Source: Haemophilus_A paraphrohaemolyticus_A | GTDB lineage: Bacteria; Pseudomonadota; Gammaproteobacteria; Enterobacterales; Pasteurellaceae | DNA length: 64,000 nucleotides | Direction of reading: 5' to 3' | Assembly: GCF_003253115.1 (NCBI RefSeq) | Contig: NZ_QEQF01000006.1 | Coordinates: 46,614-110,613 of the forward strand | Part shown: piece after piece, positions 8,745-16,653 of the stretch | How positions within the stretch are numbered: the stretch's first letter is position 1 | How the letters are laid out: every line of letters starts with the position of its first letter | Program-made: the position numbers and the translations under genes | The notes under the pieces: model-generated | The model's input: only the letters and a program-made list of their open reading frames with translations | What the model was told of the DNA's origin: nothing | Databases searched by the model: none

Positions 8745-9137
8745 ATGACAACAGCAACAAAACGCAAAGCCTATGTGCGTGAAGTAAAAGCTAATTGGTG
8801 GACAAAACTTGGCTTCTACAAATTCTATATGGTGCGTGAAGCAACAGCGATCCCAACCGTTTGGTTCTGCCTAATTTTACTTTATGGTGTGATCGCTTTA
8901 GGTAATGGCACATTTGATACTAGCTTCGTGGATTTCTTAAAAAATCCAGTTGTAATCATCTTAAACCTTGTGAGCTTAGCCGCAATGTTATTACACGCAG
9001 CAACTCTCTTCGTTATGACCCCACAAGTGTTGGGCATTATGGTAAAAGGTGAAAAATTACCTGTGGCAACGGGTGCGAAAATTATGTGGGGTATCACCGC
9101 GGTAATTAGCATCATCGTATTAGCCCTTGCGTTATAG
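8745..9137 (+). CDS. frdC: Fumarate reductase membrane anchor, subunit C
   Basis: One of the two hydrophobic anchors that hold FrdAB to the inner membrane and form the quinol sites. The 130 residues contain three predicted membrane helices (about 35-55, 65-88 and 108-130), the normal FrdC topology and length. The N-terminal WWTKLGFYKFYMVREATAIPT stretch is typical. It lies 8 bp after frdB and 9 bp before frdD. Confidence 0.96.
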   Translation: MTTATKRKAYVREVKANWWTKLGFYKFYMVREATAIPTVWFCLILLYGVIALGNGTFDTSFVDFLKNPVVIILNLVSLAAMLLHAATLFVMTPQVLGIMVKGEKLPVATGAKIMWGITAVISIIVLALAL

Positions 9138-9146
9138 GAGTGAAAT

Positions 9147-9503
9147 ATGAGCAAACAAGACGTTATTAACAAAGCGGTAAAATCAAACGAACCGCCCGCA
9201 TGGTTACTCTTTAGTGCAGGCGGCTCAGTCAGTGCGTTCTTCTTCCCTGTGGTGATTTTAATCTTCGCATTATTGTTACCATTTGGTATCGTTGATGCAC
9301 AAACCATCGTCGCATTCGCACACACTTGGATTGGTAAATTAGCAATTTTAGTGTTAACCATCTTCCCAATGTGGGCAGGTATGCACCGTGTTCACCACGG
9401 CTTACACGACTTAAAAGTACACCTCCCAGCAGGCGGCGTGATTTTCTACGGATTATCTGCACTTTACACGGTCGTTGTAGCGTACTTAACATTAAGCCTG
9501 TAA
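9147..9503 (+). CDS. frdD: Fumarate reductase membrane anchor, subunit D
   Basis: Second hydrophobic anchor of the complex. The 118 residues have three predicted membrane helices and the conserved EPPAWLLFSAGG and MWAGMHRVHHGLHDLK segments. It ends the frd operon, followed by an uptake signal (9507-9516) and a terminator. Anchor subunits diverge fast, but position and motifs make this assignment firm. Confidence 0.96.
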   Translation: MSKQDVINKAVKSNEPPAWLLFSAGGSVSAFFFPVVILIFALLLPFGIVDAQTIVAFAHTWIGKLAILVLTIFPMWAGMHRVHHGLHDLKVHLPAGGVIFYGLSALYTVVVAYLTLSL

Positions 9504-9527
9504 TTCTACAAGCGGTCTAAAAAACAT

Positions 9528-9556
9528 AAAACCCTGCAAATTTACAGGGTTTTGTT
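9528..9556. terminator. Bidirectional terminator between frdD and fmt
   Basis: A stem aaaaccctg/caggg-ttt around a caaattta loop, with T-runs on both strands. It can end both the plus-strand frd transcript and the minus-strand fmt transcript, whose genes converge here. Confidence 0.8.
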
Positions 9557-9594
9557 CTATCCATAAAAATGGTCGTATCGAACGACCACTTTCT

Positions 9595-10548
9595 TTAATT
9601 TAATACTTCTCCCACCTTAAACCAATCTGATCGTCCGTTTAAGAAATCTTGCACCGACATCGGTTTTTTGCCTTGTGGTTGAAGTTGCGTAATGTTTAAT
9701 ACACCATCTTGAGTGGCAATTTTCAAGCCTGTTTTATCAAAGGCAATCACAGTGCCAAGTACTTTTTCTTGGTGTGGTAACACATTGGCTTGATAAACTT
9801 TTATTCGTTCTTCATTGCCATTCACGTTCACGGTTAAGAAGGCAATTGGGGCAGGATTGAAGGCTCGGATATTGCGTTCCAACTGACAAGCAAGCAAATT
9901 CCAGTCTAATTTTGCTTCTTCTTTGGTGAGTTTTTCGGCGTAATTGGCTAAATCATCATCTTGTTTTTCAGGTTTGAATTGCTGATTTTCTAACCCGTTT
10001 AACACCTCTAATAATGCTGGCGGAGCAAGCTCGGCAAGTTTTTGATAAAGAGAAGCAGAGGTTTCAGTCGGTAAAATATCGGTATAAACCTTGTACAACA
10101 TATCACCTGTGTCCAAGCCAATATCCATCTGCATAATCGTCACGCCAGTTTGGCTATCGCCTGCCCAAATCGCACGCTGAATTGGTGCAGCACCACGCCA
10201 GCGTGGCAGAATCGAACCGTGCACGTTTAAGCAGCCATATTTGGGTGCTTTCAACACAGATTCAGGCAGAATCAAACCATAAGCCACTACCACCATTACA
10301 TCAGCATTCAAGGCTTTAAGTTCTACTTGAACCTCTTCTTTGCGTAAGGATTTTGGCTGATAAACGGGAATGTTGTGTGCTTCGGCAAGCTGTTTGACAG
10401 GGCTAGCTTGCAGTTTTTTGCCTCGACCTGAAGGTTTATCGGGTTGAGTGTAAACGGCGATGACGTTGTGTTCTGAATCAAGCAAGGCTTGTAGGTGTTG
10501 AGCAGCGAAATCAGGCGTGCCCGCAAAAATAATATTGAGTTTTGACAT
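9595..10548 (-). CDS. fmt: Methionyl-tRNA formyltransferase
   Basis: Formylates initiator Met-tRNA with 10-formyl-THF. The 317-residue product begins LNIIFAGTPDFAA and contains the catalytic loop NVHGSILPRWRGAAPIQRA, in which Asn, His and the later Asp (TGDMLY region) are the active-site residues. The C-terminal OB-like tRNA-binding domain runs from about residue 210. The usual partner gene def is not adjacent, and no other gene shares its strand nearby, so it appears to be transcribed alone. Confidence 0.96.
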   Translation of the reverse strand: MSKLNIIFAGTPDFAAQHLQALLDSEHNVIAVYTQPDKPSGRGKKLQASPVKQLAEAHNIPVYQPKSLRKEEVQVELKALNADVMVVVAYGLILPESVLKAPKYGCLNVHGSILPRWRGAAPIQRAIWAGDSQTGVTIMQMDIGLDTGDMLYKVYTDILPTETSASLYQKLAELAPPALLEVLNGLENQQFKPEKQDDDLANYAEKLTKEEAKLDWNLLACQLERNIRAFNPAPIAFLTVNVNGNEERIKVYQANVLPHQEKVLGTVIAFDKTGLKIATQDGVLNITQLQPQGKKPMSVQDFLNGRSDWFKVGEVLN

Positions 10549-10659
10549 AATCGAATAAAGTTAATGAATAATGGGGGGAATTTTAGCAGAAAACTCGTTT
10601 TTTCTCATCGCTCATTTTTTTGCTAAAATATGCCAAATTTGTTGCAATAAGAGAATAGG

Positions 10660-11268
10660 ATGGAATTTTTTATCCCGAAATCGGAGGCTATTTTTGAGGA
10701 AGAGATCAAAAAAAGCCGATTTATTACCTACCTTCGCCACACAGAGGGAATGGAGCAATCCAAGGCGTTTTTAGCTGAAATGAAGGCACTGCATTCGTCC
10801 GCTCGCCATTGGTGTTGGGCGACAGTGGCGGGCACGCCAAACGATTCGCAACAATATGGTTTTTCGGACGATGGCGAACCTTCAGGCACGGCAGGAAAGC
10901 CAATGTTGAATTATTTGCTCGGTTCTGGCTTGGGCGAAATCACTGCCGTGGTGGTACGTTATTATGGCGGTATTCAACTTGGCACGGGCGGACTGGTCAA
11001 GGCTTATGGTAACGGAGTGCAACAGGCGTTGTTAAGCCTTGAGACGGTTCGCAAAGTATTGCGAGAAAACTACCGCTTGCAGTGCGAATATGAGCAATTT
11101 AATACGCTCAGTCACTTACTGCAGGATTGGGATATTGAGATACTCGATCAGCAATTTGGCGAGAAAATCGAACTTCGTTGGGCAATAAATCCCGTGCAGG
11201 TTGAACAAATTCAAGCTACGCTTACGCAACGTTTTGCGGGGCGATTGGCATTAGAAAAAGAAGAATAA
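10660..11268 (+). CDS. yigZ: YigZ/IMPACT family protein
   Basis: A 202-residue protein of the UPF0029/IMPACT family. The family signature is visible in the N-terminal domain: SRFITYLRHTEG, HHW-type CWATVAG, FSDDGEPSGTAGKPML and VVVRYYGGIQLGTGGLVKAYG. A DUF1949-like domain follows (about 135-200). Molecular role is not settled in bacteria; the eukaryotic relative binds Gcn1. It precedes trkH and hemG in the same order as E. coli, with an 11-bp gap to trkH. Confidence 0.93.
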   Translation: MEFFIPKSEAIFEEEIKKSRFITYLRHTEGMEQSKAFLAEMKALHSSARHWCWATVAGTPNDSQQYGFSDDGEPSGTAGKPMLNYLLGSGLGEITAVVVRYYGGIQLGTGGLVKAYGNGVQQALLSLETVRKVLRENYRLQCEYEQFNTLSHLLQDWDIEILDQQFGEKIELRWAINPVQVEQIQATLTQRFAGRLALEKEE

Positions 11269-11278
11269 AGAAGGTCAA

Positions 11279-12757
11279 ATGCAATTTCTAACCATTATTC
11301 GCATTGTTGGCGTGTTAGTGATGAGCTTTTCTCTCACGATGCTGTTGCCTGCGGCGGTCGCCTTGATTTATGGCGATGGCGGTGGACGAGAGTTCTTAGA
11401 AGCCTTTGCCCTCACTTTTGCTGTTGGGGCGACCCTTTGGTGGTTCTGCCGTGATTACAAAGAGCAGTTACGATCCCGCGAGGGTTTTCTGATTGTGGTG
11501 CTGTTCTGGATTGTGTTAGGCAGCCTTGGTGCTGTGCCATTTATTCTGCTTGAACACCCAGATTTGAATTTCAGTGAGTCTATTTTTGAGTCCTTTTCAG
11601 GACTGACAACCACAGGTGCAACGGTGATTACAGGGCTGGATGATCTGCCCAAAGCCATTTTATTCTACCGCCAATTTTTGCAGTGGTTAGGCGGAATGGG
11701 GATCATCGTATTGGCGATTGCGATTATCCCGATGATGGGTTTGGGTAAGCTCTATCGGGCGGAAATGCCAGGTCCACTCAAAGACGAGCGAATGCAGCCG
11801 CGGATCGCGGAAGTGGCAAAAATGCTGTGGCAAATTTATCTTTCGCTCACAATTTTGTGCGGACTAGCATATTGGCTAGCGGGAATGACTCCTTTTGATG
11901 CGATTTCGCACAGTTTTGCGACCATTTCGATTGGTGGATTCTCGACCCACGATGCCAGCATCGGCTATTTCAACAGCACTACAATTAACTACATTACCGT
12001 CTTTTTCTTGTTGATTTCGTCTTGCAACTTCGCTTTACATTTCACCCTGTTTAGCCAGTTGAAAGATCCCAAAGAGAAACGCAAAAGCTCGGTGTTGCAA
12101 CGCCTTTATTGGCGAGATTACGAGTTCCGCTCATTTCTGTTTATCCAAATTGCGTTGTTTGCGATTTGCATGACGGTACTCAGCCTTTACAACTATTTCA
12201 GCACCACTGATACTACCATTGACCAAGTGTTGTTTGAATCGGTGTCGATTTCCACCACTGCAGGTTTTGGGGTAACAGATTTCAGCCAATGGTCATCATT
12301 TTTACCAACCTTGCTTATTTTAGCCTCTTTTGTTGGAGGTTGTGCAGGCTCGACAGGCGGAGGATTGAAGGTCATTCGCGTGCTACTGCTCTATTTGCAA
12401 ATGAACCGTGAAATCCACCGATTCGTGCATCCAAATGCGATTAAGCCGATTAAGCTGGGTAAATCTGTGCTTTCCGACCGCATTGAAGAGGGAATTTGGG
12501 CGTTTTTCTCTGCTTATATTTTCGTCTTTATTCTCTGTTGGTTGATGGCGATTTTGTGCGGAATGCAGTCATTCGATGCTTTTAATGCGGTATTAGCAAG
12601 CCTAAATAACCTTGGACCTGCATTGGGTAGTGTGAGTACCAACTTCACCCAAGTGCCTGATGGGGCAAAATGGGTAATGACTTTTGCAATGGTATGCGGG
12701 CGTTTGGAAGTATTTACCTTGCTCGTGATTTTAAGCCCTGTTTTTTGGAAAGATTAA
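11279..12757 (+). CDS. trkH: Trk potassium uptake channel subunit TrkH
   Basis: Inner-membrane K+ channel of the Trk system; it works with the NAD-binding TrkA, which is not in this window. The 492-residue product shows the four pore-loop repeats typical of the SKT superfamily, with filter segments TTTGATV, SIGGFSTHD, STTAGFGVTDF and NNLGPALGSV. About ten membrane helices are predicted. It lies between yigZ and hemG, with only 2 bp before hemG, so the three genes form one operon. Confidence 0.96.
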   Translation: MQFLTIIRIVGVLVMSFSLTMLLPAAVALIYGDGGGREFLEAFALTFAVGATLWWFCRDYKEQLRSREGFLIVVLFWIVLGSLGAVPFILLEHPDLNFSESIFESFSGLTTTGATVITGLDDLPKAILFYRQFLQWLGGMGIIVLAIAIIPMMGLGKLYRAEMPGPLKDERMQPRIAEVAKMLWQIYLSLTILCGLAYWLAGMTPFDAISHSFATISIGGFSTHDASIGYFNSTTINYITVFFLLISSCNFALHFTLFSQLKDPKEKRKSSVLQRLYWRDYEFRSFLFIQIALFAICMTVLSLYNYFSTTDTTIDQVLFESVSISTTAGFGVTDFSQWSSFLPTLLILASFVGGCAGSTGGGLKVIRVLLLYLQMNREIHRFVHPNAIKPIKLGKSVLSDRIEEGIWAFFSAYIFVFILCWLMAILCGMQSFDAFNAVLASLNNLGPALGSVSTNFTQVPDGAKWVMTFAMVCGRLEVFTLLVILSPVFWKD

Positions 12758-12759
12758 CA

Positions 12760-13290
12760 ATGAAAACCCTAATTTTATATTTTACGACCGATGGTCAAAC
12801 CAAGAAGATTGCCGACAAGCTTGCCGAGCAAATCAGTCACGATGTAGAAGTGATTTCACTGCAAGATCAAGCGGTCGATTTTGCCGAAAAATTAGCAAAT
12901 GCCGACCAAATTGTGATTGGGGCATCAATTCGCTATGGGCATTTTAATCCGCTGGTGTATCAGTTTGTGGCGGAGCATCAAGCAGTATTAAATCAGAAAA
13001 AATCTGCATTTTTCAGCGTAAATTTAACCGCTCGCAAACCGAGCCGCAGAACGGCTGAAAATAATGTTTACGTGCGAAAATTCCTCGCCAAAATTGCGTG
13101 GCAACCCAAATACGTGGAAGTGATTGCAGGGGCGTTACTTTACCCGCGTTATAAGTTTTTCGATCGTGTGATGATTCAGTTCATTATGAAGCTAACCAAA
13201 GGCGAAACTGATGCTAGCAAAGAGTATGAATTTACTGATTGGGCGCAGGTAGAACAGTTTGGGAAGTTGTTGGATGTGGGGCTAAAGTAA
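12760..13290 (+). CDS. hemG: Menaquinone-dependent protoporphyrinogen oxidase (flavodoxin type)
   Basis: Oxidises protoporphyrinogen IX to protoporphyrin IX in heme synthesis, passing electrons to quinones. The 176-residue product has a flavodoxin fold with the FMN-phosphate loop TTDGQTKKIA near the start, and IVIGASIRYGHFNPLV. The C-terminal membrane-associating stretch typical of HemG is present. ATG 12760 follows the trkH stop by 2 bp; a longer in-frame extension into trkH is not credible. Heme-synthesising capacity at this step is a difference from Haemophilus influenzae. Confidence 0.93.
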   Translation: MKTLILYFTTDGQTKKIADKLAEQISHDVEVISLQDQAVDFAEKLANADQIVIGASIRYGHFNPLVYQFVAEHQAVLNQKKSAFFSVNLTARKPSRRTAENNVYVRKFLAKIAWQPKYVEVIAGALLYPRYKFFDRVMIQFIMKLTKGETDASKEYEFTDWAQVEQFGKLLDVGLK

Positions 13291-13331
13291 AGAGATGTAA
13301 ATTTTCTATCTAAAAATAAGATAATGCGTAT

Positions 13332-13370
13332 AATCGCCCGCGTGTTCACAATAGTGGGCGATTTTTTATT
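13332..13370 (+). terminator. Terminator of yigZ-trkH-hemG
   Basis: An aatcgccc/gggcgatt stem (13332-13339 with 13356-13363) is followed by a T-rich tail. A perfect -10 hexamer TATAAT (13329-13334) overlaps its left arm and may start the mscL transcript, with a weak -35. Both roles can coexist. Confidence 0.6.
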
Positions 13371-13384
13371 TTAAGGAAAACAAC

Positions 13385-13783
13385 ATGAGCATTTTAAAAG
13401 AGTTTCGTGAATTTGCCGTGAAAGGCAATGTAGTTGATATGGCAGTCGGTGTGATCATCGGTGGTGCGTTTGGTAAAATCGTTTCTTCATTAGTAAGTGA
13501 TGTGATTATGCCACCTATCGGTTGGATCATCGGCGGCGTGGATTTCAAAGATTTAGCAATCGAAATTGCACCTGCAAAAGAAGGTGCAGAGGCGGTAATG
13601 TTGAAATACGGTGCGTTCATTCAAAACGTATTCGACTTCTTAATCATCGCGATTGCTGTATTCGGCATGGTGAAAATCATCAATTCACTTAAGAAAGCCC
13701 CTACACCAGAGCCAGAAAAAGCACCAGAGCCAACAGCTGAAGAGAAATTACTTGTTGAAATTCGTGACTTATTGAAAAAATAA
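13385..13783 (+). CDS. mscL: Large-conductance mechanosensitive channel
   Basis: Homopentameric inner-membrane valve that opens under osmotic downshock. The 132-residue product has the family length. The N-terminal amphipathic helix MSILKEFREFAVKGNVVDMAVGV, the glycine-rich TM1 (IGGAFGKIVSS), TM2 (about 76-100) and a charged cytoplasmic C-terminal helix (LLVEIRDLL) are all present. A good aaggaaa ribosome-binding site precedes the ATG. In E. coli it follows trkA; here it follows hemG as a separate unit. Confidence 0.97.
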   Translation: MSILKEFREFAVKGNVVDMAVGVIIGGAFGKIVSSLVSDVIMPPIGWIIGGVDFKDLAIEIAPAKEGAEAVMLKYGAFIQNVFDFLIIAIAVFGMVKIINSLKKAPTPEPEKAPEPTAEEKLLVEIRDLLKK

Positions 13784-13802
13784 TTCTCTGATTTTTCAGA
13801 AA

Positions 13803-13832
13803 CAAAAGGCTAATCTTTCGATTAGCCTTTTG
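13803..13832. terminator. Bidirectional terminator between mscL and tusB
   Basis: A perfect 12-bp stem caaaaggctaat/attagccttttg with a 6-nt loop lies between two convergent genes. The T-rich arms on both strands suit termination of mscL (plus) and tusB (minus). Confidence 0.85.
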
Positions 13833-13845
13833 TGCTTTATAGCGT

Positions 13846-14112
13846 TTATAAACTCATTTGCGGATAAAACGTTTCAGTTAATTTTACCGCTTGCTCAAGA
13901 GAAATAGTTTCAACGGTAGTGGTTAGATTTCGAGCTTGGAGATCTTGGGCAAGAGCAACTACATTTTTACGGTTTGTAAAAAGTTGCGGATTTTTGACCG
14001 CTTGTAACACGCCGTCTTGCCATAAAAGCAAGGCATCGGTGGGCTGTAATTGTGCAAGCAAGGTGGTAAGTTCTTGCTTGTCATATTGGGCTTTAGATAA
14101 AGTATAAAGCAT
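13846..14112 (-). CDS. tusB: Sulfur relay protein TusB (DsrH-like)
   Basis: Third subunit of the TusBCD complex that relays persulfide sulfur from TusA towards MnmA for 2-thiouridine in tRNA wobble positions. The 88-residue product has the DsrH/TusB length and fold pattern (LYTLSKAQYD, DALLLWQDGVLQAV). Family identity is mainly from size and position after tusD and tusC. The order yheO-tusD-tusC-tusB matches E. coli, although rpsL does not follow here. Confidence 0.9.
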   Translation of the reverse strand: MLYTLSKAQYDKQELTTLLAQLQPTDALLLWQDGVLQAVKNPQLFTNRKNVVALAQDLQARNLTTTVETISLEQAVKLTETFYPQMSL

Positions 14113-14131
14113 TTTATCTCCTCATATTTGC

Positions 14132-14500
14132 CTAAAACGTCAGCACTTTTTTAGCTTGATGCAACACTTCAAACAACTTATTTTTACTCACTTTTTGAGC
14201 CTCTCTTAGCACAAGCTCTGAATTGTCTAATCCGCGTTCTGCAAGGCTTTCTTGGCAAACAAAGCATTCGGTTAAGTCGTAAAGCTCAATTAGTTTAAAG
14301 GTCGCAATATGGTCTTTTTGGAGTAACAATTCAGGCTGTTGGTTGGCGAGCAGATTAAATACGCCATCGTTAAGGAAACAGATAGCAAGCTCTTCTTCAT
14401 CACAAAAAGCACTAGCGGCAAGCAAGGCATCCAACCCTTCACGGCTGATGCTAGAACCAAACGGTGGTTGGGTAAATAAAATCGCAAGTTTATATTTCAT
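14132..14500 (-). CDS. tusC: Sulfur relay protein TusC (DsrF-like)
   Basis: Middle subunit of TusBCD. The 122-residue product starts KLAILFTQPPFGSSISREGLDALLAAS, the typical DsrE/DsrF opening in which the PPFG-REGLDA loop is conserved in TusC. Its length agrees with the family (about 119). It is 1 bp from tusD and about 19 bp from tusB on the minus strand. Confidence 0.94.
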   Translation of the reverse strand: MKYKLAILFTQPPFGSSISREGLDALLAASAFCDEEELAICFLNDGVFNLLANQQPELLLQKDHIATFKLIELYDLTECFVCQESLAERGLDNSELVLREAQKVSKNKLFEVLHQAKKVLTF

Positions 14501-14501
14501 G

Positions 14502-14855
14502 TTAAAAAGTCAGTAATCTATCGGCTTTGAGCACAGCTTGGCTAAATTCGCCTAAGCCTGCCAAAATAAAAGGTTCGGCAAGGTTTTCTTCGACAATGCC
14601 TCGACGCTGTGCAGCAGAGATGCACAGATGCAATGACAAGCGGTGGTTTTCTGCCAATCTTTTCCAATGTTCCACTAAATTCACTTCATCGCTAGCAGGA
14701 TTAACCAACACATTCGCATTGCTTACACCATTTTGGAAGAAAAAAATCTGGCGAATTTCGTGCCCTGCTTCCAGCAATTTTTCTGAAAATTGATAGGCTA
14801 AATACGCCGCTTGTGCGCCATACACTTCGCCCTTTACCGCTAACACATACTGCAT
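14502..14855 (-). CDS. tusD: Sulfurtransferase TusD (DsrE-like)
   Basis: Sulfur-accepting subunit of TusBCD. In the 117-residue product Cys78 (LHLCISAAQRRG) matches the catalytic Cys78 of E. coli TusD that receives the persulfide from TusA. The FFFQNGVSNAN segment is typical of DsrE-fold proteins. The start overlaps the yheO stop (TAATG), so the regulator and relay genes are translationally coupled. Confidence 0.95.
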   Translation of the reverse strand: MQYVLAVKGEVYGAQAAYLAYQFSEKLLEAGHEIRQIFFFQNGVSNANVLVNPASDEVNLVEHWKRLAENHRLSLHLCISAAQRRGIVEENLAEPFILAGLGEFSQAVLKADRLLTF

Positions 14856-15529
14856 TATTCGTCCCCTTTCTCTTCTGCACCCTGTTTAATTTGGCGGATG
14901 TAAAGATAAACCGTATGGCGAGAAATATTCAACCGTTCCGCTACTTGGTTGATCGCCTCTTTAATATCGAAAATGCCTTTTTCATACAACGACACCACTA
15001 TTTGGCGGTTTTTGTTGTTGTTGGCAACCGCGCGATCGCTCATCACCTCTTCAATGGTGCGCTCGATAGTTTGAGCTACCAGATCTTCCACCGAGCTGGC
15101 AAAATTGACTGAAGTATCATTCTCTTCGTGAGGTGGGAAGAAAGCATTTAGGAACTGCGAGGTCGGCACATCTAAGTTTATATTGATGCAGATAAAGCCA
15201 ATTACGTGCTGTTTGCGGTTGCGAATCGCGATAGTGACCGATTTCATCAATACGCCTCCGCCTTTGGCACGGGTAAAGTAGGGTTTCGAGACACTGTCGG
15301 TCTGCATATTGTGCAATGAACGTAGAGCTTTATCGGTTAATGGTGAGCCAATTTTGCGGTCTGTGTTGTGTCCGTTTACCACGTAAATAGCAGAATGTTC
15401 GAGAAATTCGAGCGAATGCAACACGATTTCGCAATGTTCGCCTAAAAGGGCGGCAATGCCGTCAATCACGGGGAAGTAAGAGGCAAGAATAGCGTGATCT
15501 TCGTCGGTGTAGGGAGTGAAAGTGCTCAT
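14855..15529 (-). CDS. yheO: YheO-like PAS/HTH transcriptional regulator
   Basis: A 224-residue protein with an N-terminal YheO PAS-like domain (about 10-120, with HCEIVLHSLE and NGHNTDRKIGSPLTD) and a C-terminal DNA-binding helix-turn-helix (ERLNISRHTVYLYIRQIKQG, about 190-215). It is the first gene of the yheO-tusDCB operon. Its regulon is unknown. In E. coli the ortholog occupies the same place beside tusDCB and fkpA. Confidence 0.9.
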   Translation of the reverse strand: MSTFTPYTDEDHAILASYFPVIDGIAALLGEHCEIVLHSLEFLEHSAIYVVNGHNTDRKIGSPLTDKALRSLHNMQTDSVSKPYFTRAKGGGVLMKSVTIAIRNRKQHVIGFICININLDVPTSQFLNAFFPPHEENDTSVNFASSVEDLVAQTIERTIEEVMSDRAVANNNKNRQIVVSLYEKGIFDIKEAINQVAERLNISRHTVYLYIRQIKQGAEEKGDE

Positions 15530-15586
15530 TTGATTGTAGGGTGGGGGTTATTCCACCAATTAACTGTTGATATGCAAATAAAAAAT

Positions 15587-15605
15587 GGTGGGCTAAAAGC
15601 CCACC
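15587..15605 (-). terminator. Terminator of fkpA
   Basis: On the minus strand GGTGGGCT/AGCCCACC is followed by a run of Ts (attttttattt). It lies between fkpA and yheO, so the yheO-tusDCB operon is probably transcribed from its own promoter. It sits inside a wider inverted repeat (gtagggtgg 15536-15544 with ccaccctac 15601-15609). Confidence 0.75.
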
Positions 15606-15620
15606 CTACACATTACCTAA

Positions 15621-16337
15621 TTATTTAGCTGGTTTAAAATCCAACAATTCAACCTCAAATTTTAAGGTTGAATTCGCTGGGATTTTACCTGCCGAACGAT
15701 CACCATAACCTAATGCAGGTGGAACGACGATTTCCATTTTTCCACCTTTTTTGAGCATTGGAATGGCTTCAACCCACGCCGGGATTAACTGATCTAATTG
15801 AAATTCTACAGGGGCATTGCGGTCGTATGAGCTGTCAAATACCGTGCCATCAGGTAATGTACCTTTATAGTGCACTTTAACCACATCCGTTTTGCTTGGG
15901 CTTGCCCCTTCGCCTGCTTTTTCAATTTTATATAATAAGCCAGAATCCGTTTTTTTCACGCCTGCTGTTTTTGCATATTCTGCACGGAATTTATCGCCTT
16001 CCTCAATCGTTGCTTTTGATTTTTCCGCTTGAATTTTTTGCTCTTGTGAAGAGAGGTAGCTATCTAATGCTTTCAATTGATTTTGCAAATCTTCATCGGT
16101 TAATTTACCTGTTTTTTTCAAGGTATCTTGCACACCTGCTAAGATTTTATCTTGGTTATAAGTGAAAACCGCTTTTTGAGATTCTACAATCCCTTCGATA
16201 TTTTTACCCATCAACACGCCGACTGCGTATGATGAATCATCCACGAATTTTTTATCCGCTTTTTGCTCTGCCATCACAGAACCTGCAACCAATGTTGCCA
16301 TTAATGTTGCAACTAAAGTAAATTTTTTGTTTAACAT
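15621..16337 (-). CDS. fkpA: Periplasmic FKBP-type peptidyl-prolyl isomerase
   Basis: Folding helper of the periplasm with prolyl isomerase and chaperone activity. The 238-residue product has a signal peptide (LVATLMATLVAGSVMA), an N-terminal dimerisation domain (about 30-125) and a C-terminal FKBP domain with VKVHYKGTLPDGTVFDSSYDR and PPALGYGDRSAGKIPANSTLKFEVELL. The start at 16337 gives a clean signal peptide and a gaggaa site; an upstream extension to 16406 has neither. It lies divergent to slyX, as in E. coli. Confidence 0.94.
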   Translation of the reverse strand: MLNKKFTLVATLMATLVAGSVMAEQKADKKFVDDSSYAVGVLMGKNIEGIVESQKAVFTYNQDKILAGVQDTLKKTGKLTDEDLQNQLKALDSYLSSQEQKIQAEKSKATIEEGDKFRAEYAKTAGVKKTDSGLLYKIEKAGEGASPSKTDVVKVHYKGTLPDGTVFDSSYDRNAPVEFQLDQLIPAWVEAIPMLKKGGKMEIVVPPALGYGDRSAGKIPANSTLKFEVELLDFKPAK

Positions 16338-16421
16338 CCTATATTCCTCATAAAAGATTGGTAAGATATAGCTCAATAGAGTAAAGTGTATTTCTTTTTT
16401 AGACAACCTTTTTTATTAAAA

Positions 16422-16643
16422 ATGCCCTCAGATCTTGAATTATTTAACAGAATTGAAGAACTTGAAACCAAAGTTGCCTTTCAAGAGGCAACGATCGAAG
16501 AATTAAATCAAGCTTTGATCGATCAACAATTCGCCCTCGATAAACTCCAGACCCAAGTTCGCCACTTGGCGGAAAAATTCAAAGGCATCTCAGCAAGCAA
16601 CGTAGCCTCGCGTGAAGAGGAAACGCCACCGCCGCACTACTAA
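16422..16643 (+). CDS. slyX: SlyX family protein
   Basis: A 73-residue protein of unknown function found beside fkpA/slyD in many gammaproteobacteria. It is almost entirely a coiled coil (LFNRIEELETKVAFQEATIEELNQALIDQQ), with the acidic, proline- and histidine-rich end TPPPHY that marks SlyX. No clear ribosome-binding site is seen before the ATG. It is divergent from fkpA. Confidence 0.9.
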   Translation: MPSDLELFNRIEELETKVAFQEATIEELNQALIDQQFALDKLQTQVRHLAEKFKGISASNVASREEETPPPHY

Positions 16644-16653
16644 TCTCAATTTT

